Shown: one piece after another, positions 37,368 to 47,067 of the stretch | Layout of the letters: every line of letters begins with the position of its first letter | How positions within the stretch are numbered: position 1 is the first letter of the stretch | DNA from: Agrobacterium vitis | GTDB lineage: Bacteria > Pseudomonadota > Alphaproteobacteria > Rhizobiales > Rhizobiaceae | Assembly (NCBI RefSeq): GCF_014926405.1 | Contig: NZ_JACXXJ020000002.1 | Coordinates: forward strand, 1-64,000 | Length of the DNA: 64,000 bases | Direction of reading: 5' to 3' | The notes under the pieces: generated by a model | Told to the model about the DNA's origin: nothing | The model's database searches: none | What the model saw: the letters and a program-made list of their open reading frames with translations, nothing else | Translations under genes and position numbers: made by a program

Positions 37368-38159
37368 ATGAATGAAACGCATCCAATCCCGACACAGGCC
37401 GAAGGCAGACAGGCAAAAATCGTCGAGCTTCTGCGTGAGCAGAGCTTCGTTGATCTCAAAACGCTAACGGAGCGTTTTGAGATCTCTGTGGCAACGGCTC
37501 GTCGGGATCTCGTGGAACTTGAGGAGTCGGGCGTTCTTCGCCGGACGCATGGTGGCGCAGTCGGGCTTAACCAGGTAGCGCAAGATGCGACAAACTCCGC
37601 CCGTCTGGTCTGGAAGCAGGCTGAAAAGGCTGCAATTGCTGCCGCCGTTGTTGGCATGATTTCTGACGGAGACACGATCCTGCTCGATGCAGGCACAACC
37701 GCGCTAGAAGTCGCGAAAATGCTCGCGGGTCGCCAGAGCCTTACCATCATCTCGAACGGCCTCGACATCGTTGCGGAGCTGGCGCGCCAGGGTAATCACA
37801 AGATCTATTCCGTAGGTGGTGAATACACCGACTCGAATCACTCCTTCCGCGGTCCGTTGGCAGAGCAGTTCATTCGGCAGTTCAACGTCGACAAGCTTGT
37901 CTTGAATGCTGCGTCAATCGACGTCGATCGCGGTCTGGTCTGCACCGTTGAACCGGTCAACGCGAGCATCGCGAAGGTCATGGTCGAAGTCTCTCGGCGG
38001 ACGATTGTCGTCGCAGATCATTCTAAGTTCACCAAGAGCAGCCTGTCTGTCGTCGGGAAGATCGAAGAAATCGGCATCGTGGTCACCGACAGTGGATCGA
38101 AAACCATCATCGAAGCCGCGCCCGAGAAGCTGCGCAAAAAGTTTGTCATCGCGACTTAA
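37368..38159 (+). CDS. accR: DeoR-family repressor AccR
   Basis: AccR, 263 residues. N-terminal HTH (FVDLKTLTERFEISVATARRDLVELEESGVLRRTHGGAV, in parts) and a DeoR sugar-phosphate-sensing C-terminal domain (GDTILLDAGTTALEVAKML). It represses the agrocinopine operon and, in nopaline plasmids, the operon holding traR; agrocinopines relieve repression. It is directly followed by accA and probably co-transcribed with it. Confidence 0.93.
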   Translation: MNETHPIPTQAEGRQAKIVELLREQSFVDLKTLTERFEISVATARRDLVELEESGVLRRTHGGAVGLNQVAQDATNSARLVWKQAEKAAIAAAVVGMISDGDTILLDAGTTALEVAKMLAGRQSLTIISNGLDIVAELARQGNHKIYSVGGEYTDSNHSFRGPLAEQFIRQFNVDKLVLNAASIDVDRGLVCTVEPVNASIAKVMVEVSRRTIVVADHSKFTKSSLSVVGKIEEIGIVVTDSGSKTIIEAAPEKLRKKFVIAT

Positions 38160-38205
38160 GCCTCACTCACCTTTCCCTCACATCATGCCAAGCAGGAGCT
38201 CTTAG

Positions 38206-39771
38206 ATGCTTTCGACTAGCCGCAGAAATTTCATCATCGGTGCCAGCGTTGCAGCGCTTGCATCAACCACAAGTATGAAGTTCGCCTTCGCGCAGCAACG
38301 ACGCGAGCTCCGGATTGGCGTTAATGGCCTGCCGCCGACCCTTGAGCCGGTGAATGCGATCAGCAACGTTGGTCCGCGTATCGTGAACCAGATCTACGAC
38401 ACGCTCGTGGCCCGCGACTTTTTTGGAAAAGGCGCACCAGGCAGCGGCATTACGCTGGTGCCGGCGCTTGCCGAGAGCTGGGAGCGGATCGACGACAAAT
38501 CCGTACGCTTCAAGCTACGCCAGAAGGTCATGTTCCACGACGGCGTGGAGATGACCGCAGACGATGTCGCGTATACCTTCTCGTCGGAGCGGCTCTGGGG
38601 GCCCGAAGCGATCAAGACAATCCCGCTCGGCAAGTCCTATTCGCTCGCCTTCGACGAGCCCGTCGTCGAGGACAAGTATACGGTCGTGCTTCGCACGAAA
38701 ACCCCGAGCTATCTCATCGAAACCTACGCTGCGTCCTGGATGAGTCGCATCGTTCCCAAGGAATACTACAAGAACCTTGGAGCGGTTGCATTCGGCAACA
38801 AGCCGATCGGAACGGGTCCGTATAAGTTTGTCGAGCTCGTCAGCGGCGACCGTGTCGTGCTGGAAGCGAACGACGACTACTGGGGTTCAAAGCCGACGGC
38901 TTCGAAAATCACGTACCAGCTTGTCGCAGAGCCAGCCACGCGGGTCGCCGGCCTGATCAGCGGCGAATACGACATCGTCACAACGCTGACGCCCGACGAC
39001 ATCCAACTGATCAACAGCTACCCCGACCTGGAAACACGTGGAACGCTCATCGAGAACTTCCAGATGTTCACCTTCAACATGAACCAGCCGGTTTTCAAGG
39101 AAAAGACGCTTCGTCGTGCGCTGGCGCTTGCGGTCAATCGCCCGCTGATGGTCGAATCCCTTTGGAAGAACAAGGCCTCGATCCCGCATGGTTTCAACTT
39201 CCCGAACTATGGCGAAACCTTCGATCCAAATCGGCCCGCCATGGAATACAATGTCGAGGAAGCCAAGCGCCTGGTGAAGGAGAGTGGCTACGACGGCACG
39301 CCGATCACCTATCGTACGATGGGCAACTACTACGCCAACGCAGTTCCGGCGCTGATGATGATGATCGAAATGTGGAAGGAAATCGGCGTCACCGTCGTGC
39401 CGGAAATTTATGCACCGGGCACAACGGTGCCTGACGAAAAGAGCTGGATGCGGAACTGGTCCAACGGTCAGTGGATGACGGACGCTTATGCCACCATCGT
39501 TCCCGAGTTCGGGCCCAACGGCCAGGTTCAGAAGCGGTGGGGCTGGAAAGCGCCGGCCGAATTCAACGAGCTGTGCGATAAGGTCACGGTGCTGCCGAAC
39601 GGCAAAGAACGCTCCGACGCCTACAATCGCATGCGAGATATCTTCGAAGCTGAGGCCCCCGCGGTCATTCTCTACCAGCCCTATGACGTCTACGCCGCCC
39701 GCAAGGATGTCCACTGGACGCCCGTAAGCTTCGAAATGATGGAGTTCCGGAACAACCTCAGCTTCGCCTGA
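38206..39771 (+). CDS. accA: Agrocinopine periplasmic binding protein AccA
   Basis: AccA, 521 residues, an oligopeptide/dipeptide-type (family 5) solute-binding protein. It binds agrocinopines A and B and is the entry route for agrocin 84. The N-terminus has a twin-arginine-like signal (SRRNFIIGASVAALAS) ending near FAFAQQ. VPALAESWERIDDKSVRFKLR and KPIGTGPYKFVEL are family motifs. AGGAGCT lies before the ATG. Confidence 0.94.
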   Translation: MLSTSRRNFIIGASVAALASTTSMKFAFAQQRRELRIGVNGLPPTLEPVNAISNVGPRIVNQIYDTLVARDFFGKGAPGSGITLVPALAESWERIDDKSVRFKLRQKVMFHDGVEMTADDVAYTFSSERLWGPEAIKTIPLGKSYSLAFDEPVVEDKYTVVLRTKTPSYLIETYAASWMSRIVPKEYYKNLGAVAFGNKPIGTGPYKFVELVSGDRVVLEANDDYWGSKPTASKITYQLVAEPATRVAGLISGEYDIVTTLTPDDIQLINSYPDLETRGTLIENFQMFTFNMNQPVFKEKTLRRALALAVNRPLMVESLWKNKASIPHGFNFPNYGETFDPNRPAMEYNVEEAKRLVKESGYDGTPITYRTMGNYYANAVPALMMMIEMWKEIGVTVVPEIYAPGTTVPDEKSWMRNWSNGQWMTDAYATIVPEFGPNGQVQKRWGWKAPAEFNELCDKVTVLPNGKERSDAYNRMRDIFEAEAPAVILYQPYDVYAARKDVHWTPVSFEMMEFRNNLSFA

Positions 39772-39832
39772 GCGTGAGTTTCGTTGGTGGTGGCGCGTAT
39801 CTGGAGGCGCGCCGCCGGGGAGGAGTTTTCAA

Positions 39833-40780
39833 GTGACAAGTCTACTAGCAGTTCGCGACCTCACCGTTCAGGTGCCGGCGCGCGCGCTCAAGATCATCGA
39901 TGGCATCAGTTTTTCGCTGGGTGCGGGTCAAACGCTCGGCCTCGTTGGCGAATCCGGCTGCGGAAAAAGCATGACCTGCTATGCCATTGCCAAAGCGCTG
40001 CCGCGCGGCATTGCTCAAACGGGCGGAACGGTAACGTTGAGTTCTGGTGCGCAGGCCGACAGCCAGGGGAAAGCACCATCGGTCGCCATGATCTTCCAGG
40101 ATCCGACGAGCAGCCTGAACCCAGTGCACACAATTGGCTACTACCTCGAATCTGCCCTCTTCCGGCATCAGGGTCTCAGGGGCAGCGACGCGCGGCTGGA
40201 GGCGATGCGGCTTCTTGAGCGCGTCGGCATCGACCGTGCCAAGAGCCGGTTGCGTTCCTATCCGCACCAGTTTTCCGGCGGCATGAACCAGCGCGTCATG
40301 ATCGCTCATGCGCTTGCGGCAAAGCCCCAATTGCTGATCGCCGATGAGCCAACTACCGCGCTCGATGTGACGACGCAGGCACAGATCCTTTATTTGCTGG
40401 AAGAATTGAAGGCCGAAACCGGCATGGCACTCCTCATCGTGTCGCACGATCTCGGAGTAATCGCTCGTTTGGCCGACCGCGCAGCGGTGATGTATTGCGG
40501 TAAGATCGTCGAGACGGCGCCCGTGACAGAACTGCTCCGGCGCCCGGCTCATCCCTACGCCCAGGCCCTGATCGATTGTATGCCCAGTATCGATCCCGCG
40601 GACCGCGAACCTCCGATCCCTATCCCCGGATCGGTACCCCTTCTCGATAGCCTTCCGGAGGGATGCCATTTCCATCCACGCTGTCCGCGTGCGAGTGGCG
40701 AATGTTCCGTACGCTTCCCAGCGCCCAAAAATATAGGCCTCGTCCATGAAGCCTCCTGTTACCATCCGGTGGTCGCATGA
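39833..40780 (+). CDS. accB: Agrocinopine ABC transporter ATPase AccB
   Basis: AccB, 315 residues, DppD/OppD-type ATPase. Walker A GESGCGKS, signature FSGGMNQR, Walker B LLIADEPTTALD and the C-terminal peptide-transporter motif HPRCPRA are intact. GTG start with GGAGG upstream. Its stop overlaps the accC ATG by four bases. Confidence 0.93.
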   Translation: MTSLLAVRDLTVQVPARALKIIDGISFSLGAGQTLGLVGESGCGKSMTCYAIAKALPRGIAQTGGTVTLSSGAQADSQGKAPSVAMIFQDPTSSLNPVHTIGYYLESALFRHQGLRGSDARLEAMRLLERVGIDRAKSRLRSYPHQFSGGMNQRVMIAHALAAKPQLLIADEPTTALDVTTQAQILYLLEELKAETGMALLIVSHDLGVIARLADRAAVMYCGKIVETAPVTELLRRPAHPYAQALIDCMPSIDPADREPPIPIPGSVPLLDSLPEGCHFHPRCPRASGECSVRFPAPKNIGLVHEASCYHPVVA

Positions 40781-41772
40781 ATACGCCATTGCTTCAAACC
40801 CACGATCTGGTCAAGGCCTTTAGCCACAAGACCGGGTTCTTCGCCAAGCCGACGAGCCAGCTTGCGGTCAACTCCATCAGCTTCGACCTCGCGCCGCGGG
40901 AACGCCTCGGCGTGGTCGGTGAGTCCGGAAGCGGCAAATCGACACTTGGTCGGCTCCTGCTCGGCCTGACCCCACCGACAAGCGGAGATGTCTTGTTCGA
41001 GGGCGTGAACCACAAGGACCGCAGCTCTAAAGACTGGACGAAGTTCCGTATGCGCACCTCGCTTGTGCAACAGAACCCGCTGTCGGCTCTGAACCCGCAG
41101 ATGACGATTGGAGAGCAGATCGCCGAGGGCCTTCTTGTTCATCACGTTGCAGGTCGCGCGAGCGCGTATGAGCGCGCAGCCGCTATTCTCGAGCGTGTGG
41201 GGCTGTCAAGTGCGATGATGACCCGGTACCCGCACCAGATGTCGGGTGGCCAGCGCCAGCGGGTCGTCATTGCCCGTGCTTTGATCCTCGACCCAAAACT
41301 GGTGGTTTTCGACGAAGCCGTCTCGGCGCTGGACGTATCCGTCCAGGCTCAGGTTGTGGCGCTACTCCAGTCGCTTTGGCAGGAGTTGGATCTTGCCTAC
41401 GTGTTTATCACCCACGATCTTCGCATCGTTCGACACCTGGTCGACCGGATCGCCGTGATGTATCTCGGGCGGGTCGTTGAGACCGGCCATATCCGTTCGG
41501 TCTACGAACGGCCCCGCCATCCCTATACGAGAGCGCTCCTGGATTCAGTTCCGACGATGGATCCGAGCGTGCGCAACCTTCCGCCACCGCTACAGGGCGA
41601 AATCGATGCGAGCAAACCATCCGAAGGCTGCGTTTTCCGGACGCGCTGTCCGTTTGCCATCGACAGATGCGCGTCCGAAACGCCGAAGCTTCGCGAATTC
41701 GACGGCCAGCAGGTGGCATGTCACCGCGCCGAAGACGTGTCATCCGAGATTTGCCGGAAGGAGATCGCATAA
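40777..41772 (+). CDS. accC: Agrocinopine ABC transporter ATPase AccC
   Basis: AccC, 331 residues, DppF/OppF-type ATPase, partner of AccB. Walker A GESGSGKST, signature MSGGQRQR, Walker B LVVFDEAVSALD and C-terminal FRTRCPFA are visible. It is translationally coupled on both sides: ATG overlaps accB and the stop overlaps the accD ATG. Confidence 0.93.
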   Translation: MNTPLLQTHDLVKAFSHKTGFFAKPTSQLAVNSISFDLAPRERLGVVGESGSGKSTLGRLLLGLTPPTSGDVLFEGVNHKDRSSKDWTKFRMRTSLVQQNPLSALNPQMTIGEQIAEGLLVHHVAGRASAYERAAAILERVGLSSAMMTRYPHQMSGGQRQRVVIARALILDPKLVVFDEAVSALDVSVQAQVVALLQSLWQELDLAYVFITHDLRIVRHLVDRIAVMYLGRVVETGHIRSVYERPRHPYTRALLDSVPTMDPSVRNLPPPLQGEIDASKPSEGCVFRTRCPFAIDRCASETPKLREFDGQQVACHRAEDVSSEICRKEIA

Positions 41773-42692
41773 TGATAGGCTTCATAATCGCTCGTGCCCT
41801 TCGGGCTTTGGTCGTTCTCTTTCTCACCGTGACTTTTGTCTTCATCGTTCTTCGACTGAGCGGCGATCCAGCGCAGACGATGCTGGGCGAGCGTGCAACG
41901 CCGGAGGTGCTGGCGGTGTTCCGCGCCGACTGGGGCCTCGACAAGCCGATCCTCCAGCAGTTCCTGATCTATGTGGCCAATGCGTTCCAAGGAAATTTTG
42001 GCGTCTCATCCTCCGACGGACGCGAGGTCTTTTCGATCATTGCCGAGCGCATACCAAAGACACTGGTGTTGACGGTATCCGCCTTCATTCTGAGTGTGCT
42101 CCTCGGCATACCGGTCGGGATCGTCGCTGCTGTTCGACGCGATAGCCCTGTCGACAAAGCCGTCATAACGGGAGCTGTGCTCGGATACAGCGTTCCCAAC
42201 TTTCTCCTTGGTCTCACTCTCATCTTCGTGTTTGCCGTTTGGCTGCGTGTCTTGCCGAGCTCTGGCAGTTCTACCTGGCAGCACGCGATTCTGCCCGTCG
42301 CAACCTTCGGCCTTTTCAACGCGGCCACAATCGCGCGCTTCACGCGCTCGACGCTGATTGAGGTGCTCGAGCAGCCGTACATCGCCGCCGCCCGAGCCGA
42401 TGGGATACCAAAGTGGGAAGTCATTCTTCGACACGCGCTGCCTAACGCCGCCATCCCGATGGTGACCATGCTGGGCTTTGTCGCAGGCGGTCTCTTGGGC
42501 GGTTCGGTGCTCATCGAAACCGTCTTTGCCTGGCCGGGCCTCGGAAGCGGCTTCGTTCATGCAACGACCCACGGCGATCTCAACGTTGTGCAGGCAATGA
42601 TCCTTCTTTTCACGGCCTTTATGGTCACGATCAACTTGGCCGTCGATATTCTCTACGCGGTCCTCAATCCGAAGATCAGGCTTCAGAAATAA
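41772..42692 (+). CDS. accD: Agrocinopine ABC transporter permease AccD
   Basis: AccD, 306 residues, DppB-type permease. It has about six hydrophobic segments, starting IIARALRALVVLFLTVTFVFI, the ERATPEVLAVFRADWGLDKP loop typical of DppB (in parts), and a C-terminal binding-protein-dependent permease domain with ARADGIPKWEVILRHALPNA. ATG shares a base with the accC stop. Confidence 0.93.
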   Translation: MIGFIIARALRALVVLFLTVTFVFIVLRLSGDPAQTMLGERATPEVLAVFRADWGLDKPILQQFLIYVANAFQGNFGVSSSDGREVFSIIAERIPKTLVLTVSAFILSVLLGIPVGIVAAVRRDSPVDKAVITGAVLGYSVPNFLLGLTLIFVFAVWLRVLPSSGSSTWQHAILPVATFGLFNAATIARFTRSTLIEVLEQPYIAAARADGIPKWEVILRHALPNAAIPMVTMLGFVAGGLLGGSVLIETVFAWPGLGSGFVHATTHGDLNVVQAMILLFTAFMVTINLAVDILYAVLNPKIRLQK

Positions 42693-43558
42693 TGACCCAC
42701 GCTAAGATACTCTCCTTGCCGAGGGGGCAATTCTGGAATTTTGCCACCCGAACCCCGATCAGCATCTGGCTGTGCATAATATGGATCGCTGCGATCGTAA
42801 TTGTCGGTGCGACGGCGCAATGGATCGCACCCTTCCACTATCTGCAACAGTCGCCACTTGCACGCTTCGCGTTGCCGGGCACCCTGCCAGGACATCTGCT
42901 TGGCACGGATTATCTCGGCCGGGATGTGCTTAGCAACCTTTTTGCTGCGATCCAGATGACATTGATGATCGCCTTCGCAGGCTCGGTGATCTGTTTGCTT
43001 ATCGGCACCATTCTGGGTTTTCTGGCTGCGCATTTTGGGGGCTGGGTCGATAACCTCATCATGGGCTTTGCCGATGCCATGCAGTCCGTTCCCTTCATCA
43101 TCGTGGCTCTTGGCGTACTGGCGTTTTTCGGTTCGAACCCGCTGCTGTTTGTCTTACTAGCGGGGATCTACAACTGGTGGCGTTATGCTCGTCTGACGCG
43201 CGGCCTTGTCCTGAGTGCCAACGAGGACGGTTACGCCGAGGCGGCGCGGATCGTCGGCGTACCATCATGGCGCATCTACCTGCGTCACATACTGCCAAAC
43301 ATCGCAGGCCCGCTCGTTGTTCAACTCACTGTAAATTATCCGGAGCTCATTCTGCTCGAGAGTGGTCTGAGTTTTCTCGGGCTCGGCATCCAGCCGCCGT
43401 CCACAAGCCTCGGACTTATGGTTGCCGACGGGCGAAACTACCTTGCGATTGCCTGGTGGCTTGCTGCTTTCCCAGGCGTAGTCCTCGTGTTCACAACATT
43501 ATCCATAAGCCTGCTTGGCGACTATTTGCGCGATCGTCTCGACGCGCGCCTCCGATAA
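42692..43558 (+). CDS. accE: Agrocinopine ABC transporter permease AccE
   Basis: AccE, 288 residues, DppC-type permease. It has the LLGTDYLGRDVLSNLFAA motif at about residues 70-87 and the EAA-type loop EAARIVGVPSWRIYLRHILPN. With AccD it forms the channel. ATG overlaps the accD stop by one base. Confidence 0.93.
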   Translation: MTHAKILSLPRGQFWNFATRTPISIWLCIIWIAAIVIVGATAQWIAPFHYLQQSPLARFALPGTLPGHLLGTDYLGRDVLSNLFAAIQMTLMIAFAGSVICLLIGTILGFLAAHFGGWVDNLIMGFADAMQSVPFIIVALGVLAFFGSNPLLFVLLAGIYNWWRYARLTRGLVLSANEDGYAEAARIVGVPSWRIYLRHILPNIAGPLVVQLTVNYPELILLESGLSFLGLGIQPPSTSLGLMVADGRNYLAIAWWLAAFPGVVLVFTTLSISLLGDYLRDRLDARLR

Positions 43559-43573
43559 ATGAAGGAAGAGAAA

Positions 43574-44374
43574 ATGAACCCCCTTAGAATGTCGATCGAG
43601 AACATGCGTATAGGCGGCCACCGCGGCCACAGTGCGGGCGCTCCGGAAAACACGCTGGTCGCGTTTCGCAAGGCTTTTGAGTATGGCGGTCCGCTGACCA
43701 CCTGCGAGACGGACCTCTCGATTACAAGCGATGGCGAACTCGTCCTCATGCATGACAAGACAGTCGATCGCACGACCAACGGTCACGGCATCGTGCACAA
43801 AATGACTTATGCTGAGCTCGCTAAGCTAGATGCCGGCAGCTGGTTTAATGAAAAGTTTGCGGGTGAGCAGGTACCGCGACTTCGTGATGCGCTCATACTC
43901 GCTCGAGAGCTTGGCATCATTTATCAGCTCGAACTCAAGATCTACGACCAGAACGACGTTTTTTTCCCGAAGCTTCGGGCGTTAATCGATGAGCTTGGCG
44001 CCGCGGACCTGTTGCAGTTCTCGTCGTTCGACTATGTCCAGCTCAGGGATGTCAAGAAAGCTATCCCGGATGTTCCAACGGTCGGCCTGATGCACTCTCG
44101 CCTTATCGACCCTGCGTCCCTTGCTCGCCAGGCCAATCTCGATGCCATGAATATCGAAGTCTACCATTTCGCCAGCGGCGAGGCCCGCCAGCTTCACGAA
44201 GATGGTTTCGCGGCCTTCTGCTATCTGCCGGCCGGCCACCATGAGAAATTGATGAAGTACGGCGTGGACGTCGAGTCTCAGGTCGTCCAGTGGGTCCGTG
44301 AAGGTCAGCTCGATCAGCTCCTCGGTGACGACGTCGCACAGGTCGCACGGTTGCGGGATCAGGCTCGTGGATAA
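43574..44374 (+). CDS. accF: Agrocinopine phosphodiesterase AccF (GDPD family)
   Basis: AccF, 266 residues, glycerophosphodiester phosphodiesterase fold. The catalytic pattern is intact: GGHRGHSAGAPENT, CETDLSIT and LMHDKTVDRTTNG. It is thought to cleave agrocinopine A to sucrose and arabinose 2-phosphate, and agrocin 84 to its toxic core. I chose the ATG with AAGGAAG at five bases over one five codons earlier. accG overlaps its end. Confidence 0.92.
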   Translation: MNPLRMSIENMRIGGHRGHSAGAPENTLVAFRKAFEYGGPLTTCETDLSITSDGELVLMHDKTVDRTTNGHGIVHKMTYAELAKLDAGSWFNEKFAGEQVPRLRDALILARELGIIYQLELKIYDQNDVFFPKLRALIDELGAADLLQFSSFDYVQLRDVKKAIPDVPTVGLMHSRLIDPASLARQANLDAMNIEVYHFASGEARQLHEDGFAAFCYLPAGHHEKLMKYGVDVESQVVQWVREGQLDQLLGDDVAQVARLRDQARG

Positions 44375-45179
44375 GGCCATCACAGCAGTCTCTTCGGAGC
44401 AGGCGACCATCGTCGAGGGTATTGCGCGAGAAGCGGGAAACCTGGCCCTCTACTATTTCAAGAAGTTGGCCACCTTGCCGGTTGAAAAGAAGGGGCACCT
44501 CGACCTTGTCACCGAAGCCGACACACAGGTCGAAGCCCTGATTATCGCAAGGCTTCGTGAAGCTTTTCCAGACGATGGCGTTTTCGGGGAAGAGGGTGGC
44601 GAGATCACCGGGACTTCGGGTCGCATCTGGGTCATCGATCCGATCGACGGAACGTTCAACTATGTCCGCGGCGCCCAGAACTGGGCGGTGTCTATCGGGC
44701 TGTACGAGCACCGCCGCCCTGCCTTTGGCGTTATCTTCGCTCCCGCGCGCGATCTGCTGTTGATTGGTGGTCACGCCATCGTACCGCAACTCAATGGGAA
44801 GCCTCTCGGTCCATTGCCCGCGCTCGACATGTCTCGTGCATCGACTGGCTTCAGCTTTCATCCGTCGGTTTCGACGGCTGACAGGTTGGAGGTCCTGCGC
44901 TTCATCTCGGATGACCTTCGCATAAGCTTCCGCTTCACGGGGTCAGCGACGCTCTCGTTGATCGAAGTGATGATGGGTGAGACGGATGGCTACGTTTCTG
45001 TCGGCGACTCCACTTGGGACGTCATGGCGGCGCTGCCAATTCTCGCCGGCTTGGGCGTCAGTCACACGATCGATTGGGACAAGACGGAGCTTCCCCAGAA
45101 ACTTCGTTTCGTGTGCGGCTCGGACGAATTTCTTAATCGAGTAAAGCCCGTGCTCAACAATCTCTCGGCGGCTGCCTAA
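44367..45179 (+). CDS. accG: Inositol monophosphatase-like sugar phosphatase AccG
   Basis: AccG, 270 residues from a GTG that overlaps the accF stop. It is an inositol-monophosphatase-family enzyme with metal motifs GEEGGE, DPIDGTFNYV and WDVMAALPILAGLG. In the acc pathway it should remove phosphate from arabinose 2-phosphate. Last gene of the recognised acc operon. Confidence 0.9.
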   Translation: MDKAITAVSSEQATIVEGIAREAGNLALYYFKKLATLPVEKKGHLDLVTEADTQVEALIIARLREAFPDDGVFGEEGGEITGTSGRIWVIDPIDGTFNYVRGAQNWAVSIGLYEHRRPAFGVIFAPARDLLLIGGHAIVPQLNGKPLGPLPALDMSRASTGFSFHPSVSTADRLEVLRFISDDLRISFRFTGSATLSLIEVMMGETDGYVSVGDSTWDVMAALPILAGLGVSHTIDWDKTELPQKLRFVCGSDEFLNRVKPVLNNLSAAA

Positions 45180-45357
45180 CCCTCGATCGCCTTGTACGAA
45201 CGGTTGTCGCGCGAGAACACGTGCGACGCCCCTCACCATGAGACAAAACGCGCAAGCACCTCGTCAATCAAGGCGTTGAATAGTCGGGACATTCGTCGTC
45301 CTTGGTTCGTCAATCCTATAGCAATCTTGCATGACGAGAGTGTGAAAGGCCCTCGAC

Positions 45358-45882
45358 TTGGCACACGAAAATACCGAACTTTCGCCATCGACGGAGTTTG
45401 CAGCCGTAGCCGACAAGCTTCCAAAAGGCGATGTCAGGACGCAATATGCTGCTATCTGCTTTCGACGCGTGCCGAGCCGAGACGGAGCGATCGAGGTCCT
45501 GCTGATCACGAGCAGGGACAGCGGCCGCTGGGTCATCCCAAAGGGATGGCCGATGGGAAAAAAGAAGCCCCACCAGGTTGCGTGCGCCGAGGCCTGGGAG
45601 GAGGCCGGGGTCAGAGGCCGTATCCACAAGAAGGCATGGGGTCATTACACCTATGTGAAGAAGCTGGATGACGGAAAGCTCGTCCCCGCAATGGTTCAGG
45701 TCCACCTGCTCGATGTGCAAGAACTTGAGACCGATTACCCCGAAAAGAATGAGCGCAGACTAAGTTGGTTCACACCGGCGGCAGCCGCTTCGTCAGTGAA
45801 GGAGCCGGAGCTTCGTGGCTTGATCTCCAAACTTGAAAACTATGGTTTTGCCGATGCGTCAGCGCTCCGCGCCGTGAAATGA
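45358..45882 (+). CDS. Nudix hydrolase
   Basis: A 174-residue Nudix protein. The box reads from GWPMGKKKPHQ to AEAWEEAGV, with Ala where the consensus has Arg; the EE pair is intact. WVIPKGWPMGK is typical of the diphosphoinositol-polyphosphate/ADP-ribose-like rhizobial group. TTG start with AAAGG about eight bases before it. It lies downstream of accG and ten bases before the DUF4432 gene. The substrate is unknown. Confidence 0.82.
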   Translation: MAHENTELSPSTEFAAVADKLPKGDVRTQYAAICFRRVPSRDGAIEVLLITSRDSGRWVIPKGWPMGKKKPHQVACAEAWEEAGVRGRIHKKAWGHYTYVKKLDDGKLVPAMVQVHLLDVQELETDYPEKNERRLSWFTPAAAASSVKEPELRGLISKLENYGFADASALRAVK

Positions 45883-45892
45883 GGACCAGTTG

Positions 45893-46867
45893 ATGGACAT
45901 GGATTTGCTCCGCCGAACCGCAGACCTCCGTTCGGTTGCCGACGCTAGGCTCTTAACACTGCAAGACGGCCCTGGCAGGGGACAACGTCTTATCGTTGCC
46001 AGGAATGGAGCCGGCGTCGGATTCGAGATCTCGGTCGATCGTGGTTTCGACTTGTCATCCCTGTCGTTCAAAGGGGTGAATGTCGGGTGGCACTCGCCCA
46101 ATCAACTGCCGTTCTCGCCACATGACCCGGATTCGGAGGAAGGACTGGGCTTCTTCCGCAATTTCGATGGGTTCCTCGTGACCTGCGGTCTGGATCAGTA
46201 CAGCAAGCCTCATGAGGCCGATGTTACGCATTACGGATATCCAAATTTCAAGACACGCCGCCTACCGCAGCACGGTCGGATCTCGTCAGAAAAGGCGCGA
46301 CTGAATCGATACGGTGTCGACGTCGAGACACTGGTCATCATCTGCGAGGGAACCGTACGGCAATCAACTGTTTTCGGAGAGGTCTTGGAACTGCACCGCA
46401 AGATAACCGTGCCGGTATTCGAACCTGTCGTATTCATCGAAGACACCGTGACGAATAGAAGTTTTCGGCCATCCGACCACGCTATTTTGTACCACTTCAA
46501 TGTCGGATATCCATTCTTGGACGACAGTTTGACGATAAGAGGGCTTCCAGAAGCTGTACTAACACAGATCAACTCGACCCCGCCGATCCCGCATGATGAT
46601 TTCGGTGAGAAGGTGGATCATGTCGACTGCCGTGTGACTCCGCATGACATGCCAATTGTTCTTGAGAACGAGCGATGCGGTTTCTCGCTCTCCCTCACCT
46701 ATGATCAACAAGCGCTCCCGAGGTTTGCTACCTGGCGTGCCTATCAGTCCGGCGTATTTGCACTTGGGATCGAACCTCGATCAGATCTTCGACCAGTCGA
46801 CGGTAGCAAGCTCGGGCCTGGCGAAAGCCGTGGCTACAGGCTGCGGCTGGAGTTTCAATCCAAATGA
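45893..46867 (+). CDS. DUF4432 aldose-epimerase-like protein
   Basis: A 324-residue protein of the DUF4432 family, related to galactose mutarotases: EISVDRGFDLSSLSFKGVNVGW near the start, LPQHGRISS and ILYHFNVGYPFLDD, with GIEPRSDL near the end. ATG is chosen six bases after GAGGA; a TTG lies one codon before. A sugar-mutarotase role fits the sugar-phosphate opine context but is inferred. Confidence 0.78.
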   Translation: MDMDLLRRTADLRSVADARLLTLQDGPGRGQRLIVARNGAGVGFEISVDRGFDLSSLSFKGVNVGWHSPNQLPFSPHDPDSEEGLGFFRNFDGFLVTCGLDQYSKPHEADVTHYGYPNFKTRRLPQHGRISSEKARLNRYGVDVETLVIICEGTVRQSTVFGEVLELHRKITVPVFEPVVFIEDTVTNRSFRPSDHAILYHFNVGYPFLDDSLTIRGLPEAVLTQINSTPPIPHDDFGEKVDHVDCRVTPHDMPIVLENERCGFSLSLTYDQQALPRFATWRAYQSGVFALGIEPRSDLRPVDGSKLGPGESRGYRLRLEFQSK

Positions 46868-47067
46868 GGGAGACGCCCAGACTACAGCTCATCGATGGAG
46901 GAGCCATGATTTCAGTCCTGTCGAAGCGGCGAGAGCGACAGGATGTTGGTGGACGGCGTTCCTCCCGCGCTGTCCACCACATGTTTGCTCGGTGCGGTTC
47001 CCCTTCGGCGTCAGGGGATCGCACATATGACCATGGGTCCCGTCAAACCGAAAGAGGGGATTAACTG

